DNA of 64,000 nt. Source: Prinsepia uniflora (Eukaryota; Streptophyta; Magnoliopsida; Rosales; Rosaceae). Of this stretch, positions 43,550-56,069 are shown piece after piece; position 1 is the stretch's first letter, and each line of letters begins with the position of its first letter. Under the pieces are notes generated by a model. The model made no database searches, had not been told where the DNA came from, and saw only the letters and a program-made list of their open reading frames with translations. Position numbers and translations under genes: made by a program. The DNA lies in the NCBI GenBank assembly GCA_032719365.1, contig CM064873.1, positions 11,504,501 to 11,568,500 on the forward strand. The letters are read 5' to 3'.

Positions 43550-46500
43550 CTACATCCCAAATGTTCTGTTATAAAGATCCCCGGAACTGGGCATCCTATA
43601 CTTTGAATCATCATAACCAGAATAAAACTTGTTGTATCCTAGTCTCTCATTTCTCAGGAGCTCTGCCATACCCAGAGTGCTTCCACCCTGAACCTCATTC
43701 CACCCATCCCAGTGGCCATTTGACATGACCCGGTTTCTGGACTGTTGGAGGGACAATTGAGAAAAGGGGGATAGGCTGCTACCCTGGGATTGATCCAAAA
43801 TCCTCGAAATTCCATAATTATCATTGACATGAGAAAAACCATCCCCGAACTCGGGAAATCTAAGGTTTTGTTGTGGGGTGAGTGATCTTTGCATCAACAG
43901 TTGAAGCCTTGCCTCATTTTCGTGTACACTTGACTGCATAGGAAAGTTTGATCTCATTTCTAGGCCTGGGTTGTTAAGCCCACCTTGGGGTCGCCCTTTA
44001 CCAACCGCCAATATAGCAGGATCCATAAACTCAATATCACTAGAGCTACCAATATTTCCAGTCGCCTGAGGTTGATACGCATTTCTCAACAAAGAGGTGT
44101 CATACAAATGATTCCCTGAGAAACAGATAATGAGATTTAACCCTGAACGTGAGAAAGAAATGCAGAGATGAACATGAAAATAAAGGGTAATTTAGATAAC
44201 CAACCAGACATCGAGTCAAAATCCTGATCCACTCTCTCACGAGAAGTAAAGCCTGGTGGTGGTGCCCTGCCAGGAGCAGAGAAACCAGGAGGAGCGGAAA
44301 TTTGAGCCCTTGAAATAGCTGAAAGATATTAGAAATGGTCAGAAACAAAACAATGCAATAAAGTACCACTGAGGAGGCAGCACAGAACATCTAGTGAAAC
44401 CCATCCAGAAACTATCATAACCCTAACTGTTAAAAATTATAATTGAAATGAAATCCAATTTTTTAACATCAGCATAATAGAAAATGAAAGAAAGAAAAAA
44501 AAATAAAATAAAAGTGTGTACACAACTGATTGAGATCATTACCCTATTACGTAAATTAACGCCCGGACACAAAAAATGAAAGATGAAAATGTCATATAAG
44601 ACAATTTTCATCATTAGACAGACACTTCTTTCTCAACATGTCTAACAAAGAGAAATCAAAGTGACAAAATGACAACAATTTCCATCATTCAAAAATCACG
44701 CAAGTTTTCAAGCATGTCTAACAAATAGAAATTGGCATGAAACCCAATTTAAGCATTTGCACAATACAAATAAAACAGAAACTTCAAGCACAAAATTAAC
44801 AATTGGTAACGGATCATGAACCTTCTCAAAATTTTTTAAAAAAAAGTCCTCAGCATAGTTAGTGAGAAAAAGAGTGGTCATCTAGAAAAGTAGATGGCGG
44901 AAGACATCACTCAAAAATTAAACTTGTACAGAACAAATGGATAGCCGCTGAACATACTCAAGAAAGGTAAGAAAAAAATTCCTATTAGGACCAGAGAAAT
45001 TCTTAAACTATGCAGAGCACATAATGAGGGAATGAATGAAGCTACATGAATATAAACCAAATGGAAGGCAGGAATATAGCCAACTCCATATCAGACGAGA
45101 CAGAAGTCGAGGGAATGAAATAAACTAAATGGAAGGCAGCTATTATAACCAACTCCATATCAGACTAGACGAAAGTCATTCACAGCAGGACAGTGCTCAC
45201 CTGAAGCTTTATTCGAAGAAAAAGGTAAAAGGTTGCTGGCATGATTTTCAGATTCTTCAAAAGCACTAGATGAGAAGCCGTTGCCAATTCCATGATTATC
45301 CAAACCTAAACCTATATTTTCAGAAAACCCATGATGGAATGATGGGTTACTAGAAAACTGGCCATGGATATTCAGAGATGACTGCACATCAAATGCATGA
45401 TTTCTAGAATCTTCCTGTCTTGCAAAAGAGAATCTGGACTGATTATTATTTTGTGCTTTCCAAGGACTTGACATTTTAAGAGCAGACTGTCTATCAGTTT
45501 CTCCCAAAAATTTGGAAAATTGCTGTGGTGAGGTTATCGAGTCATCCCAAGTGTCAAAATCCAACGACAATATATTTGAGATTATGCTACTCTCTCCCTT
45601 GTCAACAGCAGTACTGAAATCAGCATTGGCTGCATCATCAATGAATCGTCCAGCGTGCTTCACTGGACCTTCATTTGGAAGCAGACAAGAATGCTCCAAT
45701 GGCCTCTCTGAACCAGAAGATCTGCTTACAAAGTTCACAGGGCAACCATTCGCAGCTAGAGAAACACTGGAGGAAGATAGAAGTGACCCGTCCCTAATTT
45801 TTTTATCTACAAATAGACGATCGGCATTTGAATGAACTGCACCATAGGTGTCACTATGAACCAATGGAGACCTAGAATGATTTGGAACATGGACTGCATT
45901 AGCCAAACTAGGCAAATATGTTGAACGACTCACTTCTGGATCCTTGAGTCTTTGATTGTCAAAAGATAGTACGTCCTCTTCCACCTCAGAAGATGTACTC
46001 AATAATTGTGGCTCTGGCTCTGACATCCAGTTGGACTGTTCCCTTGTAACACACATACTATTAAGAGCTGTGACTGTATTATCAGCAATTATTGAGGGTT
46101 CTGTAGATTGCTCAACACAATATTGTTGAAAGCCTGGGTTCCGAGGCGAATTAATAAAGGAGTTATCAGAAAGCGAACTATTAGGCCTCACAACACCAGA
46201 ATGTTCAACCATGGAGTTTTTATCAATGCTCATTAAATGCATATCAGAGCATAAGTTTTGGGCTACTGCTTCAGTGAAAACAAGGTTTTCGTTTTCATGA
46301 TGGGAACTGCAAGATGTATCATTGTGTTTGGCAGCACTGCTGATATTTGGCTGCAAACTGCTGCCTCTATCATTGTCCTTGGATGTTGGTAGGGATAACT
46401 GGCTGCTCATATTCACAGAAGTAGGAGCCTCATGGAGCGCAGTGGGTTTTCCGGACGGATCATTTTGAAAATCCATGCTACTATACTGTTTCACAATCTT

Positions 46501-49500
46501 CAATGATTCTGGTTTACCTTTAGCATTCATAGTCTGACTTTCTTCATGTAGTACTGACCTCTTTCCTCCATCACTATGCGTTGTAAAAGTCGGGGCAGTA
46601 GCAACAGCCGCTGAAGAAAATGGCAATGTGCAACTAACTGTATCGAGTTTCTGCTTGAGATGTCCATTTGAACTTATTATATTTGTGGCTGTTGGTTGGC
46701 AATTTGAGCCACGTGTAGCCCTGCAACACGCATTCAGTACTCTTAGGATTTATTACAATCATAAAACTATGTAAAGGCCACAAGAAATAACCAGATACCA
46801 TGAGGCTGCAGCTGGCAGAGCAATAGACCGACCAGAGCTTCCATTAGGAGGAGAACTTCTAATAAGGCTTCCAGTATTCTGCCAGATTAAAAACTAATCA
46901 AAACAAGAAAATTGCCCAAAACCAGATGTCATTTCCAGTTAATAACAAACCCCACAATCAAAATATGGAACACTTGTACAAGTACCAAGCAGCAACTTAA
47001 CAGTAATTACAACTATATAAGGATAGCATTAACTTCAGTTAAAATTCAGTTCCCAAATAACAATATCCTTATCTACGTAATATAGAAAAACACATGCTGG
47101 ATGCACAACTATAACACACATATCTATATATGCAATAAACCAACAGCACATGACAGCCAGGTGATTCTTATATTTCCATAACTTGCAAGTGAAATATGAT
47201 ACTTACACTAGAACCATTTTTAATAATAGGTCCTCCAGAAGAAGCAGAACTGCTGATACAATAATCATCTAATGGTGGAGGCAACACACTCCCTGAACGC
47301 CGTTGCATACTGTTTGCTGCACCAGTAATTTGCTGTACTCTACTCCATAAAAACATAATGCAATTAATCAATCGAATCCATCAAAACACCACCTATATTT
47401 GAAGAAAAATCAGAGCTAGAAGAAGCATAGGTAAACGTCCATCAGGCAAATTGATTTCTTAAACCCTCAATTCCACAAACATCTCTCATATCAGCATTCA
47501 CATTTTCTGACAAGCCAATAACAGAAATTTGGTATATCAATCTTTCTGGGATTACTTTACAGGTTTAAGGACAACTACTATCCTTCCAAATTATCCAAAA
47601 GAAGTGAATGCTTCTCATTTCTCTGTAAAAACTATAAGCATTAAGATGAGGTAGTTCCCCGAGGGTCCAAATTATCCAAACGAAGTGAATGCTTCTCATT
47701 TCTCTGTAAAAACTATAAGCATTAAGATGAGGTAGTTCCCCGAGGGAAATAAAAGATGGTTAACACCCAATGATAATCAGCAGTAACATTTCTAGCATAT
47801 GCTTTAAATAAATACATAATAGATAGTAAATATCTCGTCCAAAACCTCGAGATCGGTTTATTACAACTAACAAAATAAGAAAAAATCGTACACTAGTCAT
47901 TAAAAAAATTAGCCATGATAGAGAACTAAGTACCTAGTGTATGCAGAAATTATTTCATCTTTAGTGAAACTATCCTCCAGAGACCCAACCTCATGCAGGT
48001 ACAAACAATCAGGATTGGTGCAAGGCTAGAAAGAACAAAAGGTCAAGCCCTTTATTAGAATCTTCCAAATTCAATCCAGCTACAAGAAAGGAAATATCAT
48101 GAATCAAATACCAGTCAATAACTCATACCACATTTCTCAGCCAAGCATGACAGTACTTTGTGGTCCCAAAGCAAGCCCTGAAACATACATACAGGGAATA
48201 TCATATTGAATTTTATGCTGCAAAAACATGTAACCCATTTGTAAGAAAACAAACTCAAATGACTATAAACATGTGCATACCTCAAAGATCTACCATCCAA
48301 AAGGAACCCATGTACATTTTGGATACAGCGAACTGCTTCCTCCTCTTTCGAGTAAGTAATATATCTGAACACACAGGAAACATCAAGAAACCAACATTAA
48401 GAACCAAAAAAGGGTAAACAGTAGAGAATGACCCAACTCAATAATGTGATCCCAAATTAGACAAAAATCAACATTACAGCAAAATATCAAACCACTTGTG
48501 GAATGTATATAATCAAGGACAAGATGAGACCATCAGCAAGAAAACTTCGCTAATTATTAAAATAGCAGCACCCAGTCGTATAAAAAATCCATAAAACACA
48601 TGAAAATGAAATAGTTTAACAAAATAGTTCTTATGAAGCCAAAGTAACGTAGTGCCATACAGGACAAAGAAACAGGTGTACTTACACACTACAAGTATTA
48701 TTTGGAAATTGCTGAATGATGCCAGCCGCTGTCCTCGACATAGAAACTTTCTGAACCTTCCCATACTGACCAAAATATTCACGGCTTTGCAGCAACTGCA
48801 TAAGAGATGCATAACTGATAGTTAGCCATTTACAAGCCAAAAAAGACAGCTGACTGTCACACTAACATGCCTGAAGAGAGAGAGAGAAAGAGAGAGGGAA
48901 GTGAGAGGGGGGAGGGGGAGAGGGAGAGAGAAACTACATCTTCATCTGCCAGGTTGAGAGGCAGCCCAACTATGTAAACGAGGTTCCGTTGAATCACTCG
49001 CACACTAGTGAGCTGCTTCCGCCCTTCAGTCGATTTAACCTTTGCTTTTTGCGATTTCATCTTTTTCTCAGTATTTATTTCAGCCACCAATCTGCCAATT
49101 AATGAAAGTTAAGAACAAAAGTACAACAAAATACATAGACTAGTAGGATATCCATCTGACACAAAAAAAAAGGATTCCGGTAAAACAGATTAACAACCTT
49201 TCACACTTTCCAGCTGTGCCTACAATCTTTTCCTTGTCATAAGGAGTGCGGCATGCAGGGCACCGCCCCTCTGTCTCATCCTTCTCAGCCATGTCCATTA
49301 TGTGGTGCCAACACCAAACACATATCTGGGGTAAAGTACAAAATTTCTGAATTAGGCAGCTCAAAGAATATAAACCATGTATACAACACACTAATGTTAA
49401 TACAAGGATTCACAAATAACCAAATCACACAATTTAAAGGTATTTCAATGAATGATCATCCAAAAAATTCGGTTGTCTTTCAAGGGCACGTATTTAGCAT

Positions 49501-50580
49501 AGTTTAGAGATTCAAAATAAAAAATTCTTGCTCTAATATACCAAAATGCCTAACACTATTTGGGAGAGTAGAAAATTAGAGTTAATCTTCTCTTGGTAGA
49601 AAGGAAAACCAAGGGGAAAGGATCCCTCTGGGCCCAACAAAACAAATCTATCCAATATTAGAAAAGATAGAGGGAGGAAAAAGGAAACCTTTGATAATTT
49701 TACTCTCTCCTAGATCCAATTACTTGAGTCAGGGGATGGAAACCTATGGATCCAACAGACCAATCTCTCCAACTTTGAAATGATCGGAGACTGAGAGAGG
49801 GCAATTAAAACTTTGATACTTTACTCGCCTAAACCTTAATATGCACGAAAGAATTCTAGTTTTAATCTTTTGTCAAACAAGTGAGGAGCATTTCCTCTTT
49901 CCACCCTGTTATAATTCCCTTGTGATTTTCCCTGTACATCCATCCTATTGAACCAATTGGAAAAGAATAACAATAGTGAAAAACATTTCTAGTTTTTCCA
50001 AAAGGGGAAGAAAATAGTTTACAAAGATAACAGGAAGGGAAGAAGAAAGTTTCCAACGATAACTTGAAGAATTTGCACCAATCTAGAAGCAATAAATGTT
50101 TCTTTTGATCATTAGCATTGACGATTGAGTCTAACCAGACTCAATTTATGCTTGCATTACCATAATCACTAAATGAAGTATTCCACATGCTTCCTAATCT
50201 TCAGAACTGGTGACCTCTAAACCAAATGCAGATATTTAGATAGTGTGACAGGCAGAATATAATTAATTAGGAAAACACAATAAGTTCAAGAATGCTGGGC
50301 ATATGTTACATAACCAAATAGATTCAAATTGCAAAAGATTAGTTATGAACAGTCCTCTAGAAAAAACTATCCAAATGATTAATGAGCAGTTCAAAATTCA
50401 AATCAAAGGCACCATGTAGACAAGTGGGAGCCATTATCCACTGAACCTCGACCAACCCACATAGAGAGAGGGATTAGTGTCCCAAACCTCATAACCGCAT
50501 TTGCAAGGTTTCAATTGCTGATCAGTCAAATCCATCTCCTCCGCGCAAAGAGGACAAGTCTTTTCTCCCTGGTCACTCAT
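43550..50580 (-). CDS. NOT4: NOT4-type E3 ubiquitin ligase of the CCR4-NOT complex (about 1040 residues, 12 coding exons)
   Basis: Exons I place, in order of translation: 50580-50488, 49325-49198, 49091-48938, 48795-48686, 48364-48281, 48177-48129, 48025-47934, 47339-47207, 46878-46799, 46720-45201, 44318-44205 and 44115-43550. All junctions are GT-AG and phases agree, giving 3123 nt. The N-terminus carries the C4C4 RING special to CNOT4/Not4: C9, C12, C26, C28, C33, C36, C53, C56. A coiled region (EINTEKKMKSQKAKVK) follows, then an RRM starting near NLVYIVGLP (about 110-190) and a CCCH-like finger C-x8-C-x4-C-x3-H (KYCHAWLRNVPC). The remaining 750 residues are serine/asparagine-rich and disordered, with a proline-rich APPGFSAPGRAPPPGF stretch. 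Not4 ubiquitinates stalled ribosome and other substrates and works with the CCR4-NOT deadenylase. The gene looks intact. Confidence 0.95.
47586..47747. repeat. 81-bp tandem duplication in a NOT4 intron
   Basis: Two nearly identical copies starting at 47586 and 47667 (period 81), each containing GAATGCTTCTCATTTCTCTG and GAGGTAGTTCCCCGAGGG. One base differs (AAAAG versus AAACG). It lies within the intron between the exons at 47339 and 47934, so it does not affect the protein. Confidence 0.9.
48870..48933. repeat. GA-rich low-complexity tract in a NOT4 intron
   Basis: A run of GAGAGAGA and GGGGAGGG words directly after the donor at 48937. On the sense strand it is a CT-rich tract at the start of the intron. 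Confidence 0.85.
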
Positions 50581-51718
50581 GATTAGCCTAAACAAAAATA
50601 ATCAAAAAGGTTAACAATTAATAAACACAATGTGAAAGACTCAATGCAACTATAATCAAGAATAGATGAGAAGCTAAGACGACCTTTGTAATTGCTTCAC
50701 TTACTACGGAAAAAAAAATTCAAAAGTATAATAAAAACACGAGATGATAGAAATTCAAATAATACGTGCAACTAATGGGGAAATTAAAAGTGGTAAGGGC
50801 GGGCATAACTTAATAGATCCTAACAGGAGAACTCAAAAACAAACACAGAGTTCAAACTTTCCTGTATCTCCTTTCCCCTAGTTTTACAATAAACCCAGGA
50901 AGTGACGCAAAAATAAAAAATGCGTTAGCTCAAAGTCTCCCATATGCATTATTTAACACTCAAGTACAGCTTCAAAGCAATTTGTCCAAATGGTGATAGC
51001 AGATTCACAAAGCTAATTCATTTATCTATGTTCACATTATGGAAATAGTGATATAGAAGTAAGAATTGCACAAAAAATAGAGAAAAAAAACCTAGAAAAA
51101 TCCCCATCAATAAAACAGAGCAACAAAATTGAGCTTGCGGCAGTCTGTGAGACCGCCAAAACGAAAACCTATATGCCCAATCAATTCAAGAAACGCCTTT
51201 TATACATCACAAATGTCAGAATTCAAAATCAGCCCCCCAAACACAAAACAGATCAAAATAGAACACAAGGAAGATCAAAATCGAGAATGAAAAATAACCA
51301 AAAAATAATAATCAAAATCAAGTAAAAATTATCAAAATTAAAGTAAAGAAAAAGGTAATTGAAAACCTAATCGGAATCGTTGCCATGCAACAGAAGGAAC
51401 CAGAGGCAAGAATTTAAATGGACGCCAATCAGATGGTAAAAGCCAGGAAAAATTAAACAAACTAAGCTAATTTCAAACTTCAAAAAAATAAATGAAATTG
51501 ACTCGCATAAAATGGATTCAAATAATTAGGGATCTGAGAGACACAAGACATTGATCGGTCGAAGAACTTAGGGTTGAGAGAAGAGAGAAAGCAGGGAGAG
51601 GAGACGGCTTACAGTTGGGGATCGAGAAGAAGAGAACGAATCTGTGAGGATCAGATTGTGGTGTGAGGATCGCAACGCAGCAAGGGAACGAGAGAGGGCC
51701 AAAATAAGAGGGATGCTT

Positions 51719-51760
<42 letters not shown>
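50581..51760 (-). promoter_or_regulatory. NOT4 5' UTR with intron and CT microsatellite
   Basis: The coding start lies seven bases after an acceptor (TTTGTTTAG|GCTAATC-ATG). About 1 kb upstream, CCCAACT|GTAAGCC on the minus strand gives a good donor near 51613, so a 5' UTR intron of about 1 kb is likely. A (GA)n tract at 51721-51759, reading (CT)n in sense, lies in or near the first exon or core promoter, as is common in plant housekeeping genes. No competing coding frame is seen. Confidence 0.6.
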
Positions 51761-51762
<2 letters not shown>

Positions 51763-52383
51763 GGGGCAAGGGCTTGTTTGGATGGGGTGATTTGGCTGTT
51801 GTGGGCGTCGCTGTCAGATAAATATTAGCGAGTTCCGCAGAATGCCCTTGGATTTTGGTTAAACTACCGACGTTCTACCTTTTTCAGTGGTGGCTGGCTT
51901 GCTTGGCCAACGCGAGTTAACGTTGGCTCTTTTGTTTTCCGGTTTTGTCGAACTTTGAGGATCCGGACTCGCTTTTTCTTCGTACGCACTCTCTCGAATC
52001 TCTGGCTCTATTCAGTATCCACACCCTCTTTTTTTTTTTGATCAAGAATCCACATCCTCTTTTGGCTCCACGTAATTTTTTTCTTTTTCTTTTTTTTTTC
52101 CAATTGCTTTATTTTATTTTTTGGTGATGTGGTTAAATGGAGGTTCGCCGATGTATGTATTTGGTTTATATCCACCCAATAAGAATCTACATATTTTCTT
52201 TATATTTTTGGCTTTTGTACGTCATAATAATAAATCATGACAATTTGATTTCTCTTTTTGCAAAAATTACTCTTTTAATTTTTTTATCTGAGAATAATAA
52301 CAAATATAATTCGAAATATAAAAGACATAAACTAAATAGAGAATAATAAAACTGAGTCCTTTTTTAATACTATTGACACCATA
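51761..52383. other. Intergenic region between NOT4 and the Tat element
   Basis: Likely contains the NOT4 promoter (divergent side) and AT-rich DNA with poly-T runs. I see no gene. Confidence 0.5.
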
Positions 52384-52854
52384 TGTGACCAGACCTATTG
52401 AATCGTATACTTAAAGCCCAGACCCCGCTCAAGGCCTAAAACTACCATACTTACAACAGCCCTAACACCGGGCCCAATGCGAGATGTCACGTGGAAGCAT
52501 ATCCACCCTCGATTTACGTAACACGTGTCAGCACGTAAATCGAGAAGCATTTGTCCCACATCGGAACTTTGGGAATTGAACATCCCACCTACCCATACAT
52601 AAAGGGTACACATTTCCCAATAAAGGTAACTAAGATTTACTATTACTATTACTCTACCAAAACTTACCATTTACTGCTTCCTCTTACGAACAAAGTAACT
52701 AACTTGATTGTCGGAGAGCCTTAGGCTGGCATCACACCGGTGCCCATACTAACGGAAACCCGCTATCCACTTGAGTTGACAGGTCACAAGAGGGACACGC
52801 GTCATTTGGTGATTGGGCAACGAGTACTCGACAGTTGGAACATTTAACGCTTCA
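52384..52854 (+). repeat. 5' LTR of the Tat element (left boundary approximate)
   Basis: Starts with TGTGACCAGACC near 52384 and ends CTTCA at 52854, followed by a short spacer and the PBS. It holds a TATA-like CATAAAG near 52597 and the segment CTTGATTGTCGGAGAGCC..GGCTGGCA, which is typical of Tat LTRs. Without the 3' LTR the left end cannot be proved. Confidence 0.6.
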
Positions 52855-52860
52855 ACAGTT

Positions 52861-52878
52861 TGCTCCGTCTGTGGGAAA
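52861..52878 (+). other. Degraded primer-binding site of the Tat element
   Basis: TGCTCCGTCTGTGGGAAA is one or two bases away from the TGGCGCCGTCTGTGGGAA site usual in Tat elements. It lies six bases after the LTR end. Confidence 0.65.
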
Positions 52879-53005
52879 TCTGACTAAGGTTGCCCACGCT
52901 CAACCAGACCGAGTTACGACTCATCCACCGGTTACACCGAGAGACAACTCATCGTCACTGAACATGCAGGGCGAACATGATCTAGGTGAGATCACACCCG
53001 GGCAA

Positions 53006-56000
53006 TGTCAGGACCCACCCCGGTTTCACCCCGAAACCCGAGGTAATCCCGCTCCCGTCTGACTCCCCGACACAACACCTAAGGAACACTCATTCGAACC
53101 CAGTCAAACGCAGGAGTAATTTCAAAATATCCCAAAATCCTTATCGTTTACAGAGCATAGCACTACATTACAAGGAAAAAAAAAACGATAAAGTACACGC
53201 ACACAGAAACCTTTAACTCTCCTAGGATCCCTCACGTCACTTCTATGCCTTTGACACTGCCTCGACGTCAAGACCCCGCGCTCGCTCCACAACCTGGAGG
53301 GCAATTAAAACAGAAAATGTGAGTGGACCAGAAAATACAAAAGTTCAAAAAAACATTTTATAAGAAAACCGAGTTAAACCCTCCGTTTTGAAACCACATG
53401 CATAACCAACAGTTATAAACACATTAATAAACGAATCATTCTTAAACATCATAAGAAACAGAAACACCATAAAATACCATAAGAAACCATAACAAGAGTA
53501 TCAAAAAACGTATCAAAATCATAATCACCAAATCATCATTTTCCCGATCAAACCTGCTGGATCTATTCGAGTCTTTAAACTCCCGAGTCTTTAAACTCAA
53601 TCCAGGCCTTAATCATATCCGAGTCTTTAAACTCCCGAGTCTTTAAACTCAAGGCCTACGGGGGAAAATCAATATATATCCGAGTCTTTAAACTCCCGAG
53701 TCTTTAAACTCAATCCGGGTCTTTAAACCCAATCCGGCCGGTCCCCCGTCACATATATCCGGGTCTTTAAACCCAATATCCAGATCCAGCAAATCCAATC
53801 CCAAAACCATTGGAAAACCATTTTCCAATCCACATCCAAACCCGAATTCGAAATCACTGGTCCGAAGCCCTTCCGGCATCCAGAACCGTCATTCCGAACC
53901 CAAATCCGGAATCCACTTTTACCAAAATCCGATTTCAAAACCGAAACCCTTTAATCACCAAATCACGTTTCAAAATCCCTTTATGAACATTCAAACTACT
54001 TATCCATTGAAATCCCAAAACCATAACATTATTCTCAGAAATCAACATTTCTCGTAAAACGTGCCCAATACGTTATTTCTCGAAAAACGTGCAATTATAT
54101 AAAACCAACATAGCATATTCAACATTCATGAAATCATATAAAAACCATAAAACAATTATAGAAAAACAGTTATGCATGCTCGAGTTTAAGGAAAGGGTCC
54201 ACTCACAGTACTGAGCCCTACTCGCGTCCCGAACGTCCAGCCCGTTCCTCGGCTTCCTCGGGAAATCCCGATCCTGTCAAACACCGCCAAAATACGTCAC
54301 TAACACGTCTACGAAGGTTCACCTAAATTCCTTCAAAATTCCCCGAATCTAAAGACTTAGAACCCCGGGACCCTACACATTCACCCTCGCGGAACTAACC
54401 TCAAACGACTTCCGATCGACTCGAAACCAACTCCAATGAACTCACAACAACTTCTAGACTAAAAACGATGTTGACCGTTTCTCCCAGAACCGCCGCACGC
54501 GCCCCCACGCGCCGCCCAAAGTGGCTGCGCGTGGCCCCACGCGCCAGCTACAGTGCACCTTCAACCTCACGTCGACCCGGTTCAACACAGTAGGCTACAG
54601 CTGAACCGGCGTCAACGGTTCTCCGCCGTGCCTGCACGATTTCCTTCCCTTTCTTCACCTAAAGCTTCGTCCAACCTTACTCTAAGCATCCCCATCCTCC
54701 AATCACCTCGACACAGCCTCCTACCCGTCGTCTCAAGCTCGAACTCAAACCTCCCCAAAACTCTGTTTCACGATCCGGCCACCCAGGTAACCTCCCTTCA
54801 CGGTGGCAAGACCAGACGGTTCCTAGAACCTCAAGGAACCTAACCCGACTCTCCTAGACCTTCGACTCAGTCTCTAGGATCACGACTCTTGGTTTGAACC
54901 AAAACGGGAAAACAGGGCACACAGAGTCCCTCCGTCGTGTCAACCTCCACCGTGCACCTCCCGTCACGGCAGCTCAACCAAATGACGCCCTGGACTCAAC
55001 TAAACTCCCTAAACTCCCCTAGACTCTTCGGTTCAACCTCTCAGGCCACAACTTCCGATTTGAAGTTCACGGCCAAAACAGAGCATAAACACGGGGCAAT
55101 AGAAATTACCTGCAACCTGTCGCCGTCGTGAGCTCTGCTGGTAGTGGCTGACTCCTCGCAACCCGCACGACACCACCACGGTCCCAATTGCCCCGTACAC
55201 GGCCGCCACCGCCACAATCCTCACAACCTCCCTGCTTTTACCCCTGGTTTTCCCCGCAGCTCTTGACGCCTTCACACACAACCACCACACCGTCAACCTC
55301 TCTCACTGCTTCCCTCTCACTCTCTGATCACCCTCACACACTCACAATTCATCAACACTCACACCACCACCCTCAATTTCCTTCACGATCTCCCTCTGTT
55401 TTCTGAACCAGCATCACACACAACACGGGTGCACCCCAATTATTTGGGCCGTGCACACACTCGAACTCACCAGAAGCCACTCCACCTTTAGCACGTGTCA
55501 CCAATCCTCCTCACTTTCTCACCAAATGGCTTCATCCCAGCCGTCCATTCCTTTCCTCTGTGCACAAATCCCAAGGTGCCACAATGACCAAAATACCCTT
55601 CTGTTAACTCATCTTTTACGGTTTTACCAAAACTTCCTAGACCCGTAACTTTCCCCTCGTAAGTCCGATGAACACGTGCCGCCTGTCATCGAACTCAGGA
55701 CGACGGAATCTATCTAACCATCCTAGGTCAACCTAACAAAACTCGATTATTCAAAAAGTCAACTTTTCCCCCTATTTTTCCAAAATTACGGTTATGCCCT
55801 CAACCTTCCGAACATCACAACTTCCTCCTCGGATGTCGGAATCGGGCGTGCCACCTGCCTAAGGATTCGTAACGTCCTCAACTACGTCCTGGTCACTGGT
55901 CAACTCCCATTTGACCACCCGAAATAAAAGTCAACATTTCTGCCCGACCCAGGGGCAAAATCGTCATTCTAGGTTCCCGGACCCCTCGGGACCACCTAAC

Positions 56001-56069
56001 CCTTGATTAACCTTACTAATCACACCTTAAGCACTCTACCAATCCCAATTCTCGGGACGGGTTGTTACA
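53006..56069 (-). mobile_element. Solo-LTR-like TGTAAC element with target duplication GGCAA
   Basis: A 3064-bp non-coding element on the minus strand, beginning TGTAACAACCCGTCCCGAG at 56069 and ending GGGTCCTGACA at 53006. It is flanked by GGCAA at 53001-53005 and 56070-56074. It interrupts the Tat gag frame. It contains short frames around 54553-55650, but these are not shared as open frames by the related copy at 12054-13371, so I reject coding potential. Confidence 0.9.
53570..53775. repeat. Minisatellite of GAGTCTTTAAACTC hairpin units inside the LTR
   Basis: About nine copies of GAGTCTTTAAACTC or GGGTCTTTAAACCC, many paired as CCGAGTCTTTAAACTCCCGAG. Each unit is an imperfect inverted repeat (GAGT/ACTC or GGGT/ACCC), and the arms change together between the two forms. 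Confidence 0.8.

Noticed and set aside
51721..51759. GA repeat as a possible regulatory GAGA element
   Set aside because: A perfect dinucleotide microsatellite at a plant 5' UTR is common; nothing in the sequence distinguishes a binding function.
54553..55650. Several frames of 64-96 residues within the solo LTR at 53006-56069
   Set aside because: Proline/serine/threonine-rich shadows of a GC-rich non-coding LTR; not conserved as frames in sister copies.
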